In this document: one piece after another, positions 19,219 to 28,106 of the stretch
Numbering within the stretch: the first letter of the stretch is position 1
Layout of the letters: every line of letters starts with the position of its first letter
Source of the DNA: an uncultured Prevotella sp.
GTDB lineage: Bacteria; Bacteroidota; Bacteroidia; Bacteroidales; Bacteroidaceae
Direction: 5' to 3'
Assembly (NCBI GenBank): GCA_934204655.1
Contig: CAKPZJ010000001.1
Span: 62,001-126,000, forward strand
DNA: 64,000 bases
Notes under the pieces: model-generated
Database searches by the model: none
Told to the model about the DNA's origin: nothing
What the model saw: the letters and a program-made list of their open reading frames with translations, nothing else
Position numbers and translations under genes: made by a program

Positions 19219-19635
19219 TTATTTCTTTTCTTTAAGCAGGTCGCGTATTTCGGTTAGAAGTTTCTCTTCGGCTGATGGGGCAGCCGGTGCCTTGGGTGCC
19301 TCGGCCTTCTTGCGTGATAAGGTGTTGAGCGCCTTGACCAGCAAGAAGATACAGAACGCAATAATGATGAAATCGAAAGCGGTCTGGATGAAGTTGCCAT
19401 AGTTGATGGTTGCCGGGGCCAGTTTCTCAATGCCTAAGTCTATCTGAGGCAGGGTGTACTTGAGGTCAGAGAAGCTCACCCCACCGATAAGCCAGCCTAT
19501 GGGTGGCATGATGATGTCGTCGACCAGTGAGGTTACAATCTTGCCAAACGCGCCACCGATGATGACACCCACGGCCATGTCTACGGCATTGCCCTTGACG
19601 GCAAATTCCTTAAATTCGGTTAGAAAATTACTCAT
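19219..19635 (-). CDS. mscL: Large-conductance mechanosensitive channel
   Basis: 138 aa from the ATG at 19635 ([16 protein letters not shown]); an upstream in-frame start would add 32 unconserved residues. TM1 carries [20 protein letters not shown], the pore helix with conserved small residues, and is followed by [13 protein letters not shown]2 is [18 protein letters not shown]; a cytoplasmic helix ([13 protein letters not shown]) ends the protein. An Ala/Pro linker precedes this helix. It acts as a pressure valve in hypo-osmotic shock. Confidence 0.96.
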   Translation of the reverse strand: MSNFLTEFKEFAVKGNAVDMAVGVIIGGAFGKIVTSLVDDIIMPPIGWLIGGVSFSDLKYTLPQIDLGIEKLAPATINYGNFIQTAFDFIIIAFCIFLLVKALNTLSRKKAEAPKAPAAPSAEEKLLTEIRDLLKEKK

Positions 19636-19803
19636 AGTTGTACTTGCTATTATTATAATTAATGTATATAGTATCGGTGTTTTGCTAAGTAGAGTTGTCA
19701 CTACGCTGTCTGGCCTGTAGCTGATGGTCAAAAACTGTTTCGCAACGTTCTTTTTTTAACTAATTTAATACTCTATTCGGCTGCAAATATAGGAAATATT
19801 TTG

Positions 19804-19811
19804 TACCTTTG
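19804..19811 (+). promoter_or_regulatory. gapA promoter -7 box
   Basis: TACCTTTG, 75 nt upstream of the gapA ATG. The -33 region is AT-rich without a clear TTTG. Confidence 0.55.
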
Positions 19812-19862
19812 CGACAGAAAACGTAAGAAAAGCGTTTGAAAATACGGAAATTATAAATATAA

Positions 19863-20918
<1,056 letters not shown>

Positions 20919-20943
20919 TTTTAGTCACATGCAATAAAAAATT

Positions 20944-20974
20944 GCCGTCCAGCACTGCTGGACGGCTTTTTTTG
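20944..20974 (+). terminator. gapA terminator
   Basis: GCCGTCCAGC (20944-20953) pairs with GCTGGACGGC (20957-20966), a tight hairpin with a 3-nt loop, followed by seven T. Confidence 0.92.
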
Positions 20975-20976
20975 TT

Positions 20977-20984
20977 TATCTTTG
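20977..20984 (+). promoter_or_regulatory. Candidate miaA promoter -7 box
   Basis: TATCTTTG immediately after the gapA terminator U-tract, 84 nt before the miaA ATG. The -33 region would fall inside the terminator hairpin. Confidence 0.45.
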
Positions 20985-21068
20985 CATAGGATAGGCTGCA
21001 CCTCGGCCATGGGGACAAGTACTTGGCTATGAGGCTGCACAGTTTTTATCATAGTTAACGGCTTACGC

Positions 21069-22007
21069 ATGAGCAAGATGATTACCATACTGGGGCCTAC
21101 TGCATCGGGCAAAACGGGGCTGGCGGTGGCGCTGGCCTTGAAGTTGGGTGCTGAAATTATCAGTGCCGACTCACGTCAGGTGTATCGCGGTATGACCATC
21201 GGCACGGGCAAGGATTTGGCTGATTATACCATAGATGGCCATGACATCCCCTATCATCTTATTGATATCTGCGAGCCGGGCACTAAGTACAACCTCTTTG
21301 AATTTCAGCGTGATTTCCATCGGGCTTACCAAGATATTACCAGCCGGGGCATCACGCCCATACTCTGTGGAGGTACAGGGCTGTATATAGAATCTGTCTT
21401 GAAGGGTTATGCGCTGTCGCCAGTACCACAGAACCAGTTGTTGCGTGACCAGTTGGCGCACAAGCCGCTTGCGGAACTTACCACGATGCTGGCCGAGCTG
21501 AAGGCGCATAATCACTCGGTAATGCACAATCGCACCGATGTGGACACCGCCCAACGAGCCATACGTGCCATAGAGATAGAGACATACAATATGGAGCACC
21601 CCATGGCCGACCGCGAATTGCCCGCCATAAGCTCTATAATAATAGGTGTAGATATTGACAGGGAAGATCGTCGTCGTAAGATTACCGAGCGTCTCTACCA
21701 ACGCCTTGACCATGGTATGGTAGACGAAGTACGGGGACTGCTTGCGCGGGGTATATCGCCAGCAGACCTGATATACTACGGGTTAGAATATAAGTATATC
21801 ACCGAATATCTGATAGGGCGCACTACCTATGATGCCATGGTGAAGAGCTTAGAGATAGCTATCCACCAGTTTGCCAAGCGCCAGATGACCTGGTTCAGAG
21901 GTATGGAGCGACGCGGTTTTACCATCCACTGGATAGGCGCGGCCCTGCCTATAGATGAAAAGGTAAATCAAATATTAGCTCTGATAGGCCAACAAGACCA
22001 TAACTAA
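21069..22007 (+). CDS. miaA: tRNA dimethylallyltransferase
   Basis: 312 aa. The P-loop GPTASGKT (about residues 9-16) is followed by SADSRQVYRGMTIGTGK and LCGGTGLYIESVLKG, all MiaA hallmarks, then QFAKRQMTWFRG near the C-terminus. It transfers the dimethylallyl group to A37 of tRNAs reading UNN codons. It shows the divergent Bacteroidetes style (TKYNLFEFQRDFHRAYQDI). Eleven nt before the lipid-kinase-like gene, so probably an operon. Confidence 0.93.
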   Translation: MSKMITILGPTASGKTGLAVALALKLGAEIISADSRQVYRGMTIGTGKDLADYTIDGHDIPYHLIDICEPGTKYNLFEFQRDFHRAYQDITSRGITPILCGGTGLYIESVLKGYALSPVPQNQLLRDQLAHKPLAELTTMLAELKAHNHSVMHNRTDVDTAQRAIRAIEIETYNMEHPMADRELPAISSIIIGVDIDREDRRRKITERLYQRLDHGMVDEVRGLLARGISPADLIYYGLEYKYITEYLIGRTTYDAMVKSLEIAIHQFAKRQMTWFRGMERRGFTIHWIGAALPIDEKVNQILALIGQQDHN

Positions 22008-22017
22008 TAGTACCATT

Positions 22018-22950
22018 ATGGCAGTAAATGAGAATAAGTGGGGCATACTCTATTGCCCGAAGCACAGTTTCCGCGCGGCGGCCCGCTGGGAGAGTATAGA
22101 GAAATCCCTGCGTGCCCACCATATCGACTACGACTATATCCAGAGTGAGAACTCAGGCAGCGTGGACCGTCTTGTCAAGATGATGGTGAACAACGGTTAT
22201 CGTACCATTATTATTGTGGGTGGCGACTCAGCCCTCAACGATGCCGTCAACTGCCTGATGCAGCTGGACAGTGAGGCCCGTAGCCGTATTGCCCTTGGCG
22301 TTATCCCTAATGGCATGATGAATGACTTCGCCCATTTCTGGGGTTTCCGCGAGGGCGAAGTTGAGCAGACCGTGGAATGGCTCAGCAAGCGCCGCATACG
22401 CCGCATTGACGTGGGGCGCATGAACTACCGTAATAAGTACGGCGAAGCCTGTCACCGCTACTTTCTCAACTGCGTCAATGTGGGCCTGATAGCCGCTATT
22501 ATGAACCTGCGACGGCAGACACGCCATTTCTTTGTGTCGCGGACACTCTCGTTCTTGTTCTCCTTTGTGCTGATGGTATTCCAGCGACTTGAATACAAGA
22601 TGCGCCTGCACATCAACGGCGAGACTATAGACCGGCGAGTGATGACGGTGTGTGTGGGTAATGCCCCTGGTTATGGGCAGACCCCTAATGCCGTTCCATA
22701 CAATGGCATGCTGGATGTATCGGTGGTCTACCATACTGAGATGGTACAGCTTGTGGAAGGGTGGTACCTCTTCTTGCGTGGCAAGATACTCAACCACCGC
22801 AGCGTACACCCATACCGTACCCGCGAGGTAGAGTTTAGCGAGATATCCCAGGCCATGGTGGGTGTCGACGGCCGCCTGATGAACACCCCAGTGACCCCCA
22901 TCTCAATAAGGGTCGAGCAAGAGGTTATCAACTTCCTCATTCCCGAATAG
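22018..22950 (+). CDS. Diacylglycerol/sphingosine kinase-like protein
   Basis: 310 aa of the DAGK catalytic (LCB5/YegS) superfamily. The nucleotide loop IIVGGDSALNDAVNCL corresponds to the usual GGDGT-x-N-E motif with Ser and Asp replacements; GVIPNGMMNDFAHFWG corresponds to the P-x-G-T-x-N-D-F/x-A motif, with Met-Met for Thr-x. These departures from consensus leave activity uncertain. The C-terminal NAPGYGQTPNAVPYNGMLDV strand pattern is retained. It probably phosphorylates a lipid or long-chain base. In an operon with miaA. Confidence 0.8.
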   Translation: MAVNENKWGILYCPKHSFRAAARWESIEKSLRAHHIDYDYIQSENSGSVDRLVKMMVNNGYRTIIIVGGDSALNDAVNCLMQLDSEARSRIALGVIPNGMMNDFAHFWGFREGEVEQTVEWLSKRRIRRIDVGRMNYRNKYGEACHRYFLNCVNVGLIAAIMNLRRQTRHFFVSRTLSFLFSFVLMVFQRLEYKMRLHINGETIDRRVMTVCVGNAPGYGQTPNAVPYNGMLDVSVVYHTEMVQLVEGWYLFLRGKILNHRSVHPYRTREVEFSEISQAMVGVDGRLMNTPVTPISIRVEQEVINFLIPE

Positions 22951-22960
22951 GCTCATACGT

Positions 22961-22989
22961 ATCGGCACCGCCTCTATGGTGGTGCCGAT
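22961..22989. other. Stable hairpin after the lipid-kinase-like gene
   Basis: ATCGGCACCGCC pairs with GGTGGTGCCGAT (12 bp with one G-T pair, 5-nt loop). No T-run follows, so termination is uncertain. Confidence 0.5.
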
Positions 22990-23118
22990 GCTGTTAGATA
23001 CCTGGACAAATGGGGCACTGACTGCTACGTTCAGCGGGCTTGGTTCGGGCAAAAATATCCATGAAAAATGGCCGTCTGGCCGTAATTGTTACCATTTTCT
23101 TAAAATCTCCCGCAAAAA

Positions 23119-23150
23119 TTTGTCTAATTGCAAATAATGTCGTATTTTTG
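23119..23150 (+). promoter_or_regulatory. Glycogen operon promoter
   Basis: TTTG (23119-23122), 20 nt, TATTTTTG (23143-23150). A small hairpin (CGGTGGCTA with TAGCCTTACCG, 23161-23184) lies in the leader of the debranching enzyme mRNA. Confidence 0.75.
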
Positions 23151-23225
23151 AAAAAGCATACGGTGGCTATCTGTAGCCTTACCGTGAGAACGTTTAACTA
23201 TTAAATAAAATCTTAACACCAGTTT

Positions 23226-25169
23226 ATGAGTTATCTTAGATTTGAGAAAACTCTTATGACTAACCTCGAAGAGTCGTTGCCTAAGGAATTGCTCCGCACT
23301 AACCGTTCTGGAGCTTATTCCTGCTCGACTATTGTAGAGTGCAACACCCGTAAGTACCATGGCCTTTTGGTCGTCCCCGTTCCGCAGCTGGACGATGAGA
23401 ACCACGTGCTTCTCTCCTCGCTCGATGTGACGGTTATACAGCACGGGGCGGAGTTTAACCTGGGTCTGCACAAGTACCAAGGCAATAATTTTAGTCCTAA
23501 GGGTCATAAGTATATCCGCGAGTTCGACTGCGATAAGGTGCCTACTACCCTCTATCGGGTGGGCGGTGTCATTCTGAAGCGCGAAGTGGTTTTTCAGCAT
23601 TACGAAGACCGTATCCTGATACGCTATACATTGGTAGACGCCCACTCGGCCACCACTTTACGTTTCCGACCATTCTTGGCGTTCCGCAGCGTGCGCCAGT
23701 TTACCCATGAAAATGCGGTCGCCTCGCGCGACTATGCGGCTGTGGATAATGGCATCAAGACCTGTATGTATGCCGGGTACCCCGACCTGTACATGCAGTT
23801 CTCCAAGAAAAACGAGTTTATCTTCCAGCCCGACTGGTACCGTGGCGTGGAGTATCCAAAAGAGCAGGAGCGCGGTTATGCTTCTAATGAAGACTTGTAC
23901 GTCCCTGGTTATTTTCAGATGAATATCAAGAAGGGCGAGAGCGTAGTGTTCGCCGCGTCTACCTCTGAGAGCAAGACGCTGGGCCTGAAACGCCTCTTCG
24001 ATGCCGAAGTAGCTGAGCGCACCCCGCGCGACAACTTCTTCCACTGCCTGGTCAACGCCGCCCATCAGTTCCATATCCATGAGAAAAACGACGACCGCTA
24101 CATCTTGGCCGGTTACCCCTGGTTCAAGAGCCGCGCCCGTGATACGTTTATCGCCCTGCCCGGTCTGACGCTCTCCATCGAGGAGACTGAGTACTTCGAG
24201 CTGGTCATGGAGACCGCCGAGGTCGCCCTGCGCGAGTTCATGGCCGGCAAGCCACTCACCAAGCATATCTATGAGATAGAGCAGCCCGACGTGCTGCTCT
24301 GGGCGATATGGGCCGTGCAGCAGTATGCCAAGGAATGTGGGCGCGAGAAGTGTGCCGACAAGTACAGCGCATTGGTCAATGACATTATTAAATATATAGA
24401 GACGGGCGGTCATCCCAGCCTCAAGCTCCATGACAACGGGCTCCTATATGCCCAGAGCCAGCACGGCGAGGCCATTACCTGGATGAACTCTACTGCCAAC
24501 GGCCGCCCCGTGGTTCCACGTAGTGGCTATATTGTAGAGTTCAACGCGCTGTGGTACAACGCCCTCTTGTTCTGCGCTTCTTTGCTGCCCGATACCGACA
24601 AGCGGCAAGCCCATCTGCAGCAGTTGGCTGCCACTACCAAGCAGTCGTTTGTTGATACCTTCCTGAACGAGTACGGCTATCTGTATGACTATGTCGACGG
24701 CAACATGGTAGACTGGAGCGTGCGTCCTAACATGATTTTCCCCGTAGCTTTTGATTATTCACCCCTTAATCAGGAACAGAAGAAAGCTGTGCTTGACATC
24801 TGTACCCGCGAACTCCTCACCCCCAAAGGCCTGCGTACCCTTTCGCCTAAGAGCGGTGGTTACAATCCCATGTATGTAGGCCCCCAGTCGCAGCGCGATT
24901 ATGCCTATCATCAGGGCACGGCCTGGCCCTGGCTCGGCGGTTTCTATATGGAAGCCTGTCTGCGCCTGTACAAGCGTACCCGACTGAGCTTTATCGAGCG
25001 CCAGATGGTGGGCTACGAGGACGAGATGTACAACCACTGTATCGGAACCATCCCCGAGCTGTTTGACGGCAATCCCCCGTTCCGCGGCCGTGGTGGTATC
25101 TCTTTTGCCATGAACGTAGCCGAAATTCTGCGCACCATGGAACTGTTGGAAAAGTACTCATATAAATAA
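23226..25169 (+). CDS. Glycogen debranching enzyme (amylo-alpha-1,6-glucosidase, GH133)
   Basis: 647 aa. The N-terminal beta-sandwich domain starts with RTNRSGAYSCSTIVECNTRKYHGLLV, typical of bacterial glycogen debranching enzymes; the C-terminal alpha/alpha barrel carries AGYPWFKSRARDTFIALPGL, GLLYAQ, and the conserved YHQGTAWPWLGGFYMEACL. It hydrolyses alpha-1,6 branches of glycogen or limit dextrin in the cytoplasm (no signal peptide). First gene of a three-gene glycogen operon with a GT4 glycosyltransferase and a GH57 protein. Gene symbol withheld because naming varies. Confidence 0.93.
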   Translation: MSYLRFEKTLMTNLEESLPKELLRTNRSGAYSCSTIVECNTRKYHGLLVVPVPQLDDENHVLLSSLDVTVIQHGAEFNLGLHKYQGNNFSPKGHKYIREFDCDKVPTTLYRVGGVILKREVVFQHYEDRILIRYTLVDAHSATTLRFRPFLAFRSVRQFTHENAVASRDYAAVDNGIKTCMYAGYPDLYMQFSKKNEFIFQPDWYRGVEYPKEQERGYASNEDLYVPGYFQMNIKKGESVVFAASTSESKTLGLKRLFDAEVAERTPRDNFFHCLVNAAHQFHIHEKNDDRYILAGYPWFKSRARDTFIALPGLTLSIEETEYFELVMETAEVALREFMAGKPLTKHIYEIEQPDVLLWAIWAVQQYAKECGREKCADKYSALVNDIIKYIETGGHPSLKLHDNGLLYAQSQHGEAITWMNSTANGRPVVPRSGYIVEFNALWYNALLFCASLLPDTDKRQAHLQQLAATTKQSFVDTFLNEYGYLYDYVDGNMVDWSVRPNMIFPVAFDYSPLNQEQKKAVLDICTRELLTPKGLRTLSPKSGGYNPMYVGPQSQRDYAYHQGTAWPWLGGFYMEACLRLYKRTRLSFIERQMVGYEDEMYNHCIGTIPELFDGNPPFRGRGGISFAMNVAEILRTMELLEKYSYK

Positions 25170-25184
25170 TAAGGAGGACCGCAA

Positions 25185-26456
25185 ATGAAAGTATTAATGT
25201 TCGGATGGGAGTATCCTCCTCATGTATATGGTGGATTGGCCACCGCTAACTATGGCATATCCCAGGGCCTGTACGCCCAGGGTGGCATCGACATCACTCT
25301 CTGCCTGCCCAAGCCATGGGGCGACGAAGACCGCACGGCGGCCAATATCGTTGCCATGAACTGCGTGCCCATCGCCTGGCGCGATGTCAACTACGATTAT
25401 GTCAAGAGCCGTGTGGGCAACATTATGGACCCAGACCTCTACTTCCGGCTTCGCGACCACATCTATGCTGACTTCAACTATATGCACGTCAATGACCTCG
25501 GTGCCATGGAGTTTGCCGGCGGCTATCCCTCTAACCTGCATCAGGAGATTAATAACTACTCCGTCATTGCCGGTGTGGTGGCCCGTACCCTGGATTACGA
25601 TATCATCCATGCCCACGACTGGCTCACCTATCCTGCCGGCATCCATGCCAAGAAGGTTTCTGGCAAACCGCTCTGTATCCATGTACACGCTACCGACTTC
25701 GACCGTAGTCGCGGCCACGTTAACCCCACCGTGTTCTCCATTGAGAAAGACGGTATGGACAATGCTGACTGCATCATGTGTGTGTCCGAGCTTACCAGGC
25801 AGACTGTTATCAACCAGTACCACCAAGACCCCCGCAAGTGCTTTACTGTCCACAACGCCGTGTACCCCCTGCGGCCAGAGATAGCCCAGATACCGCGCCC
25901 AGACCACACGGGACGCGAGAAGATAGTTACTTTCTTGGGCCGCATCACCATGCAGAAAGGCCCGGAGTATTTTGTCGAGGCTGCCAACTTGGTGCTGCAC
26001 CGCACCCGTAACGTCAGGTTCTGCATGGCCGGCTCCGGAGATATGATGGACCAGATGATTTATCTCGCTGCCGAGCGCGGCATAGCCGACCGCTTCCATT
26101 TCCCAGGCTTTATGCGTGGCAAGCAGGTCTACGAGTGTCTCAAGGACTCCGATGTCTACGTGATGCCTTCTGTGAGCGAGCCGTTTGGCATCTCGCCCCT
26201 TGAGGCCATGCAGTGTGGCACGCCCTCCATCATCTCTAAGCAGAGCGGATGCGCCGAGATACTTACCAACTGCATCAAGGTCGACTACTGGGACATCCAC
26301 GCCATGGCCGATGCCATCTATTCCATCTGCCATAACGAGAGCCTGTTCCATTATCTCCAGGACGAGGGCAAGAAAGAGGTCGACCAGATTACCTGGGTCA
26401 AGGTCGGTGCCTGGATTAAGGAACTCTACGACCGTACACTTAATGGATATAACTGA
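25185..26456 (+). CDS. Glycosyltransferase family 4, probable glycogen synthase-type
   Basis: 423 aa, GT-B fold. The N-terminus LMFGWEYPPHVYGGLATANY has the glycine-rich acceptor loop; the C-terminal half has KIVTFLGRITMQKGPEYFVEA and the donor site EPFGISPLEAMQCGTPSI (E-x7-E). HAHDWLTYPAG resembles the HDW motif of glycogen synthases. Placement between a debranching enzyme and a GH57 enzyme supports a role in glycogen synthesis. Preceded by AAGGAGGA at about 25170, an unusually good Shine-Dalgarno for this genome. Sixteen nt after the previous gene. Confidence 0.88.
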   Translation: MKVLMFGWEYPPHVYGGLATANYGISQGLYAQGGIDITLCLPKPWGDEDRTAANIVAMNCVPIAWRDVNYDYVKSRVGNIMDPDLYFRLRDHIYADFNYMHVNDLGAMEFAGGYPSNLHQEINNYSVIAGVVARTLDYDIIHAHDWLTYPAGIHAKKVSGKPLCIHVHATDFDRSRGHVNPTVFSIEKDGMDNADCIMCVSELTRQTVINQYHQDPRKCFTVHNAVYPLRPEIAQIPRPDHTGREKIVTFLGRITMQKGPEYFVEAANLVLHRTRNVRFCMAGSGDMMDQMIYLAAERGIADRFHFPGFMRGKQVYECLKDSDVYVMPSVSEPFGISPLEAMQCGTPSIISKQSGCAEILTNCIKVDYWDIHAMADAIYSICHNESLFHYLQDEGKKEVDQITWVKVGAWIKELYDRTLNGYN

Positions 26457-26474
26457 TACTAACTACAGCCGATT

Positions 26475-27893
26475 ATGAAAACAATATGCCTATATTTTGA
26501 AATACATCAGATACTGCATCTGAAGAGGTACCGCTTCTTTGACATAGGTACCGACCACTATTATTATGACGACTATGAGAACGAGCGAACCATCTCTGAC
26601 ATAGCCGAGCGTAGCTACATGCCCGCGCTCAATGCCATTGGCGAGATGATTAAGGAGAATGGCAAAGCCTTCAAGGTGGCCTTCTCGCTCTCGGGCGTGG
26701 GTATCGAGCAGCTGGAGCTTCACGCTCCCCAGGTGCTTGAGAAGTTGCAGCAGCTCAACGATACGGGCTGCGTAGAGTTTCTCGCCGAGCCGTTCTCCCA
26801 TGGTCTCTCGTCATTGGCTAACGAGGAGTGCTTCGCTGCCGATGTCAAGAAGCAGGTCGAGAAGATTAAGGAGTACTTCAATCAGACTCCGCAGGTGCTC
26901 CGCAACTCTGGCCTTATCTACTGCGATGACATCGGCATGCAGGCTGCCCAGCTCGGCTTCAAGGGCATGCTCACCGAGGGTGCCAAACACGTACTGGGCT
27001 GGAAGTCGCCCCATTACCTCTACCACTGCGCACTCAACCCCAAACTCAAACTGCTGCTCCGCGACGTTAACCTGAGCGACGACATCTCGCTCCGCTTCAG
27101 CAACAGCGACTGGGAGGGCTACCCGCTCTTTGCCGACAACTATATCCGCCGTATCGCTGAGGCCCCCGCCGAGGAACAGTTCTACGGCATCTTTATGAAC
27201 CTTTCCGCCATCGGCATAGCTCAGCCTCTGTCCAGCAATATACTGGAGTTCCTGAAGGCCCTGCCCATCTGCGCCAAGCAGAGTGGCATCACCTTCTCTA
27301 CCCCGACCGAGGTATGTACCAAGATGAAGTCTGTGGGCGCGCTCGATGTACCCGATACACTTTCCTGGATGGACGAGGAGCGCGACGTATCGTGCTGGCT
27401 GGGCAACCCCATGCAGCGCGAGGCTTTTGATAAGCTCTACAGCGTGGCCGACCGTGTGCGTATCGCCGACGACCCACGTATTAACCAGGACTGGGACTAT
27501 CTCCAGGCCACCAATAACTTCTACTTCATGTCTACCAAACCCTCGGGCGTGGCTGTCGACCGTGGCATCTACAGCAGCGCGTTCGATGCGTTTACTAACT
27601 ATATGAACGTCATCGGCGACTTCATCAACCGCGTTAACAACCTCTATCCCGAGGAGATAGATAACGAGGAGTTAGAGAGCCTGCTCACCACGATACGCAA
27701 CCAGGGCGATGAGATAGAGATGAAGGACAAGGAGATAATACGCCTGCAGGCCAAGATAGAGAAGATAGAGGCTGCCAGCGACAAGTTGCGCGAGCAGATG
27801 GGCGAAAAGCCGGCCAAGGCCACAACAGCCAAGAAACCCAAGGCCACTAAGAAGGCGGCTCCTAAGAAAGCAGCTGCTAAGAAGGCCGAGTAG
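26475..27893 (+). CDS. GH57 family glycosidase/amylase with lysine-alanine-rich tail
   Basis: 472 aa. The first 380 residues form a GH57-type barrel (ICLYFEIHQILHLKRYRFFD at the start; EFLAEPFSHGLSSL with the region of the catalytic Glu; NSGLIYCDDIGMQAAQLGFK). Residues about 395-445 predict a coiled coil. The last 28 residues are Lys/Ala/Pro/Thr-rich (ATKKAAPKKAAAKKAE), like eukaryote-type histone H1 tails and unrelated to the enzyme core. Last gene of the glycogen operon; expected to act on alpha-glucans, as amylase or branching enzyme. Confidence 0.88.
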   Translation: MKTICLYFEIHQILHLKRYRFFDIGTDHYYYDDYENERTISDIAERSYMPALNAIGEMIKENGKAFKVAFSLSGVGIEQLELHAPQVLEKLQQLNDTGCVEFLAEPFSHGLSSLANEECFAADVKKQVEKIKEYFNQTPQVLRNSGLIYCDDIGMQAAQLGFKGMLTEGAKHVLGWKSPHYLYHCALNPKLKLLLRDVNLSDDISLRFSNSDWEGYPLFADNYIRRIAEAPAEEQFYGIFMNLSAIGIAQPLSSNILEFLKALPICAKQSGITFSTPTEVCTKMKSVGALDVPDTLSWMDEERDVSCWLGNPMQREAFDKLYSVADRVRIADDPRINQDWDYLQATNNFYFMSTKPSGVAVDRGIYSSAFDAFTNYMNVIGDFINRVNNLYPEEIDNEELESLLTTIRNQGDEIEMKDKEIIRLQAKIEKIEAASDKLREQMGEKPAKATTAKKPKATKKAAPKKAAAKKAE

Positions 27894-27919
27894 GCCACTA
27901 TCTATAGCCACCCTAAAGG

Positions 27920-27959
27920 GGCTGCACCGTTGTACTGTCATACGGTGCAGCCTTTTTTT
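27920..27959 (+). terminator. Glycogen operon terminator
   Basis: GGCTGCACCGT (27920-27930) pairs with ACGGTGCAGCC (27942-27952), followed by seven T. Confidence 0.92.
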
Positions 27960-28044
27960 ATGGTCATTTTAATAGTTGTGAATGTCTTGTAAATCAGTGC
28001 GATAATCGTTGGGCGATGGCCGATGGCATGGGGTAGGATACAGA

Positions 28045-28080
28045 TTGCAACCCGGTTGCAAGTGAGACTTCCTACCTTTG
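28045..28080 (+). promoter_or_regulatory. Palindromic operator and promoter of the metal ATPase
   Basis: Perfect 17-nt palindrome TTGCAACCCGGTTGCAA at 28045-28061 lies 11 nt upstream of the -7 box TACCTTTG (28073-28080), covering the -33 region. A dyad overlapping a promoter ahead of a metal exporter suggests control by a metal-responsive regulator. No regulator gene is adjacent, so its identity is unknown. Confidence 0.65.
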
Positions 28081-28106
28081 TACGCAGAACATTAAAAGTT
28101 ATCAAT

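Noticed and set aside
22961..22989. Terminator after the lipid-kinase-like gene
   Set aside because: The hairpin is strong but no T-run follows; listed only as a hairpin.
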